From the NCBI GenBank assembly GCA_964560425.1, contig CAZLLE010000054.1:1-64000 (forward strand): 64,000 nucleotides of DNA, read 5' to 3'. Made by a program: the position numbers and the translations under genes. This DNA is from CAZLLE01 sp964560425 (GTDB taxonomy: Bacteria; Campylobacterota; Campylobacteria; Campylobacterales; QNZT01). Positions 61,231 through 64,000 of the stretch are shown here, piece after piece (positions within the stretch are counted from its first letter, which is position 1; each line of letters starts with the position of its first letter). The notes below the pieces were generated by a model. That model had not been told where the DNA came from. It worked only from the letters and a program-made list of their open reading frames with translations, and ran no database searches.

Positions 61231-62225
61231 TGGAAAGAATTGTAGATGTAGAAAAAATATCTTTTGAAGAAGAGGAGGAGATTACACTTCGCCCTTCAAC
61301 TTGGGAGGAGTATATTGGTCAAGATAAGATCAAAAAAAATCTTCAAGTTTTTATAAAAGCTGCTCAAAAGCGAGGTGAGAGTTTAGATCATGTTCTATTT
61401 TTTGGTCCTCCAGGGCTTGGTAAAACAACTTTGGCAAATATTATTTCGTATGAGATGAAAACAAATATGAAGACAACAGCTGCCCCAATGATAGAAAAGA
61501 GTGGAGATTTAGCTGCTATTTTGACAAATTTGGAGGAGGGTGATATTCTATTTATTGATGAAATTCATAGACTTACCCCCGCAATTGAAGAGATTTTATA
61601 TCCTGCTATGGAAGATTTTAGATTGGATATTATTATTGGCAGTGGACCTGCTGCCCAAACTATTAAACTTGATTTGCCTCGTTTTACTCTTATTGGTGCT
61701 ACTACTAGGGCAGGGATGATTAGTGCTCCTTTGCGTGATAGATTTGGTATGCACTTTAGATTACAATTTTATTCACACTCTCAGTTGGCACAAATTATCA
61801 AGAGAGCATCAATAAAACTAAACTGTCTAGCCCAACCAGAATCTGCTATGGAAACATCTAAAAGAAGTAGAGGAACACCTAGAATTGCACTAAGACTTCT
61901 TAAGAGAATTCGTGATTATGCTGAGGTAGAGGATGAGAATGAAATATCATTGGAGAGGGCAAAATTTGCATTAGATGAGCTTGGTGTAGATGAACAGGGG
62001 TTTGATGATATGGATATTAGATTTCTAAATCTTCTAATTGAGGCAAAAGGAAGACCTATGGGGCTTGGAACTATTGCTGCTACTCTTAGTGAAGATGAAG
62101 GAACAATTGAAGATGTAATTGAACCATATTTAATTGCAAATGGATATATTGAAAAGACTGCAAGAGGTAGAGTAGCTACACCAAAAACTTATGATCTATT
62201 TAGGTTGAGTTCTTTGCATGAATAG
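61230..62225 (+). CDS. ruvB: Holliday junction branch migration helicase RuvB
   Basis: A 331-residue AAA+ motor that drives branch migration with RuvA. Walker A GPPGLGKTT, Walker B LFIDEIHRL, sensor I TLIGATTRAG and a C-terminal winged helix (RGRVATPKTYDL) are complete. Start overlaps panB (TAATG) and the end overlaps the AI-2E transporter gene by 8 bases. Confidence 0.97.
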   Translation: MERIVDVEKISFEEEEEITLRPSTWEEYIGQDKIKKNLQVFIKAAQKRGESLDHVLFFGPPGLGKTTLANIISYEMKTNMKTTAAPMIEKSGDLAAILTNLEEGDILFIDEIHRLTPAIEEILYPAMEDFRLDIIIGSGPAAQTIKLDLPRFTLIGATTRAGMISAPLRDRFGMHFRLQFYSHSQLAQIIKRASIKLNCLAQPESAMETSKRSRGTPRIALRLLKRIRDYAEVEDENEISLERAKFALDELGVDEQGFDDMDIRFLNLLIEAKGRPMGLGTIAATLSEDEGTIEDVIEPYLIANGYIEKTARGRVATPKTYDLFRLSSLHE

Positions 62226-63282
62226 AAAATATTTTCTTTTTGGACTATTTATGGTTGTTTTATATGGTTTTTGGTATTTATATCAGCCATATTTAACACA
62301 GATTTTTGTTGCCTCTTTATTGGCACTTGCAACAACTAGCCTAAATGTTCTTTTAGAAAAGAAGATCAAAATTAAAGTTTTGAGTGTAACTGTTTTGACA
62401 ATCCTATTGAGTGTTCTATTTTTTGTCCCACTTGTATACTCCCTTTTATCCATGAAAGATATATCTAATTTTGTAAATGAAGATACAATTAAAAAAGTTA
62501 TTGCTATTAAAAATGGTTTCGAATTACCAGATTTTTTGGGTATATTTAAACCTCATATAAAAGAGTTTATTGATAGTATCAATGCCTCCGAAATTGCACA
62601 AGATATTATTGGTTATATTAGTGGTATTGTCAAGCAGAGTGCAGGTTTTTTTAAAGATATGATTTTGGTTCTTGTATTCTATTTCTTTGTAAATTTATAT
62701 GGAAAAGAGTTAGTTAGATATATTAAAAGTGTATTGCCATTTGATAAAAACTCTACCTTTTTTCTTGAAATATCAAATGTCATGAGTGTTGTTTTTTACT
62801 CTATACTAATTACTGCGATTTTAGAGGGTGCTTTGTTTGCTGTTATCATGATAGGGTATGGGTATGATGGTCTATTATTTGGTATATTATATGGATTTGC
62901 CTCTTTAATCCCTGTTATTGGTGGTTTGGTGATGTGGTTGCCTATATCCATTTATGAATACTCTAGTGGTCATATAATAGCATCTTTTGTGATTTCAATA
63001 TACTCTATTGTTGTGATTTCCGGAATTGCTGATACCATTATTAAGCCTATTATTATTAAATACATGAGTAATAAGATGATTGGAAATCGTACTAAAATTC
63101 ATGAGATTATTATCTTCTTCTCCATTATCGCAGGTTTAAGCACTTTTGGTTTTTGGGGTATGATTATTGGTCCTGCTATTACTACATTTTTTATATCATT
63201 TTTAAATATCTATAAAGTTTTATTAGAAGAGGAGAAAAATATTGAAGTATATGAGAAAAGAAATGGTAAATATCTTTATTAG
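62218..63282 (+). CDS. AI-2E family transporter (PerM-like membrane protein)
   Basis: A 354-residue protein with about seven hydrophobic segments arranged as in the AI-2E/PerM/YdiK family, with a soluble loop of helices at about 90-150 (SMKDISNFV...) and the conserved region FGILYGFASLIPVIGGLVMWLP (about 220-241). Family members are ion or autoinducer exporters, or sodium/proton antiporters; the substrate here is not known. It overlaps ruvB at its start and the M23 peptidase gene at its end. Confidence 0.87.
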   Translation: MNRKYFLFGLFMVVLYGFWYLYQPYLTQIFVASLLALATTSLNVLLEKKIKIKVLSVTVLTILLSVLFFVPLVYSLLSMKDISNFVNEDTIKKVIAIKNGFELPDFLGIFKPHIKEFIDSINASEIAQDIIGYISGIVKQSAGFFKDMILVLVFYFFVNLYGKELVRYIKSVLPFDKNSTFFLEISNVMSVVFYSILITAILEGALFAVIMIGYGYDGLLFGILYGFASLIPVIGGLVMWLPISIYEYSSGHIIASFVISIYSIVVISGIADTIIKPIIIKYMSNKMIGNRTKIHEIIIFFSIIAGLSTFGFWGMIIGPAITTFFISFLNIYKVLLEEEKNIEVYEKRNGKYLY

Positions 63283-64000
63283 AGGAGTTTTTCTCTATCT
63301 CTTTTTGACACTATCGCTATATGGGACTAATATAGAAACATCTACCTCTGTCGTCTCAAATGCACAAACTTTTGTAGTTACTGTTGATAGTGAAGATGTA
63401 GAGTTTGAAGCACTATATGTTACATATCAAAATCATCGCTACCCTTTTGTAGATAATTTTTATGCCCTTGTTCCTACAAGTTATTATGCAACTCCAAAAA
63501 AAACTAAAGCAGTAGTAGTTTATAAAGAGAGTGGCAAAAAAAAGTATAAATCAATACCTATTACTATTATTCAAGGTAAATATAAAGTTGAAAAACTAAG
63601 TGTTGATCCAAGCCGTGCAAATATTAGTATCAAAGATAGAAAGCGTATCAAAAGGGAGTCTAAAGAGGCAAAAAAATTATACTCTCATTTTTCATCTGAT
63701 AGATATTGGAGTGAACCATTTATAAGACCACTCAACTCCAAAATTACAAGTCGTTTTGGTAATCGTCGTCTATTCAATGGTATGCTCAAAAGCTACCACT
63801 CTGGTACAGATTTTCGTGCATCCACTGGTACACCTATTGTATCAATTAATGATGGAATGGTTGTATATGTAGGAGATAGATTTTTTGCTGGCAATACTGT
63901 AGTAGTAGATCATGGAGAGGGAATTTTTACAAGTTATTCACATTTGAGTAAATTTAGTGTCAATAAAGGGGATATAGTTTTTAAAGGTGATATTGTAGGA
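63251..64000 (+). CDS. M23 family metallopeptidase, 3' end outside window
   Basis: An open frame running to the last base, so at least 250 residues are encoded and the C terminus is missing. A membrane-inserting signal peptide (hydrophobic about 7-24), two small beta domains, then a LytM/M23 peptidase core: SRFGNRR, HSGTDF with zinc-ligand His and Asp, GMVVYVGDRFFAGNTVVVDHGEGIFTSYSHL. It resembles the cell-shape D,D-endopeptidases of Campylobacterota (Csd/Pgp group). ATG at 63251 overlaps the AI-2E gene; ATG at 63263 is an alternative with a poorer case. Confidence 0.83.
   Translation, partial: MRKEMVNIFIRGVFLYLFLTLSLYGTNIETSTSVVSNAQTFVVTVDSEDVEFEALYVTYQNHRYPFVDNFYALVPTSYYATPKKTKAVVVYKESGKKKYKSIPITIIQGKYKVEKLSVDPSRANISIKDRKRIKRESKEAKKLYSHFSSDRYWSEPFIRPLNSKITSRFGNRRLFNGMLKSYHSGTDFRASTGTPIVSINDGMVVYVGDRFFAGNTVVVDHGEGIFTSYSHLSKFSVNKGDIVFKGDIVG

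Overview
The window is AT-rich bacterial chromosome with dense, mostly colinear gene blocks. Gene content points to Campylobacterota (Epsilonproteobacteria), most likely a free-living relative of the Sulfurimonas/Sulfurovum type rather than a host-adapted Campylobacter or Helicobacter. The pointers are: a UPF0323 lipoprotein followed by a glutathionylspermidine-synthase-family gene, a carboxynorspermidine synthase, the order rplY-pth-lptG behind serB-tal, histidine kinases with the HQWRQPL phosphorylation box, several chemoreceptors, and many small lipoproteins. No rRNA, tRNA, CRISPR array, insertion sequence or prophage was seen. No stretch over 300 bases lacks a gene; the longest gaps (3751-3992, 11962-12208, 36411-36610) hold promoters and leader structures.

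Layout. 1-12 kb: envelope and metabolic genes (UPF0323 lipoprotein end, GspS-like ligase, MurB, a PKD-rhodanese lipoprotein, an MFS transporter overlapping a class II aldolase, an SDR/DUF475/Cys-rich lipoprotein operon, a ferredoxin:thioredoxin reductase catalytic subunit, carboxynorspermidine synthase). 11.7-12 kb: a 59-residue Tat-signal protein. 12.8-17.3 kb: a tightly overlapping operon with late cobalamin genes (cbiB, cobQ/cbiP, a CobD-type aminotransferase), a Cys-rich small-domain protein and an unexpected GH114 lipoprotein. 17.4-21.3 kb: YceI protein, homoserine-kinase-like enzyme, chemoreceptor, DUF302 protein. 21.3-31.3 kb (minus strand): polysaccharide deacetylase, two small exported proteins, an iron-type ABC importer (fbpABC-like), an M14 peptidase and nth. 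31.3-36.4 kb (minus): serB-tal-pilT-rplY-pth-lptG. 36.6-42 kb: a tandem-rhodanese lipoprotein and a 1304-residue exported protein. 42-49 kb (minus): three signalling proteins, including a hybrid kinase with three periplasmic binding domains. 49.2-52.1 kb (minus): gap-pgk-tpiA. 52.2-53.8 kb: nadD-rsfS and a PAS taxis protein. 53.9-58.5 kb: M20 peptidase divergent from two RimK-like ATP-grasp genes, then an orphan adenine methylase. 58.5-64 kb: CZB chemoreceptor, trpA, panB-ruvB-AI-2E transporter-M23 peptidase.

The best candidate for an undescribed system is 53.9-57.4 kb. Two adjacent RimK-like ATP-grasp ligases share one promoter and are divergent from an M20/CPG2-like peptidase across a short inverted repeat. 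The second ligase carries a double helix-hairpin-helix DNA-binding tail and lacks a metal-binding Asn. Secondary candidates are the GH114 enzyme inside the cobalamin operon, the Tat microprotein, and the exported-polysaccharide/iron cluster at 22-31 kb. All functional names rest on recognised sequence motifs; no database search was run.
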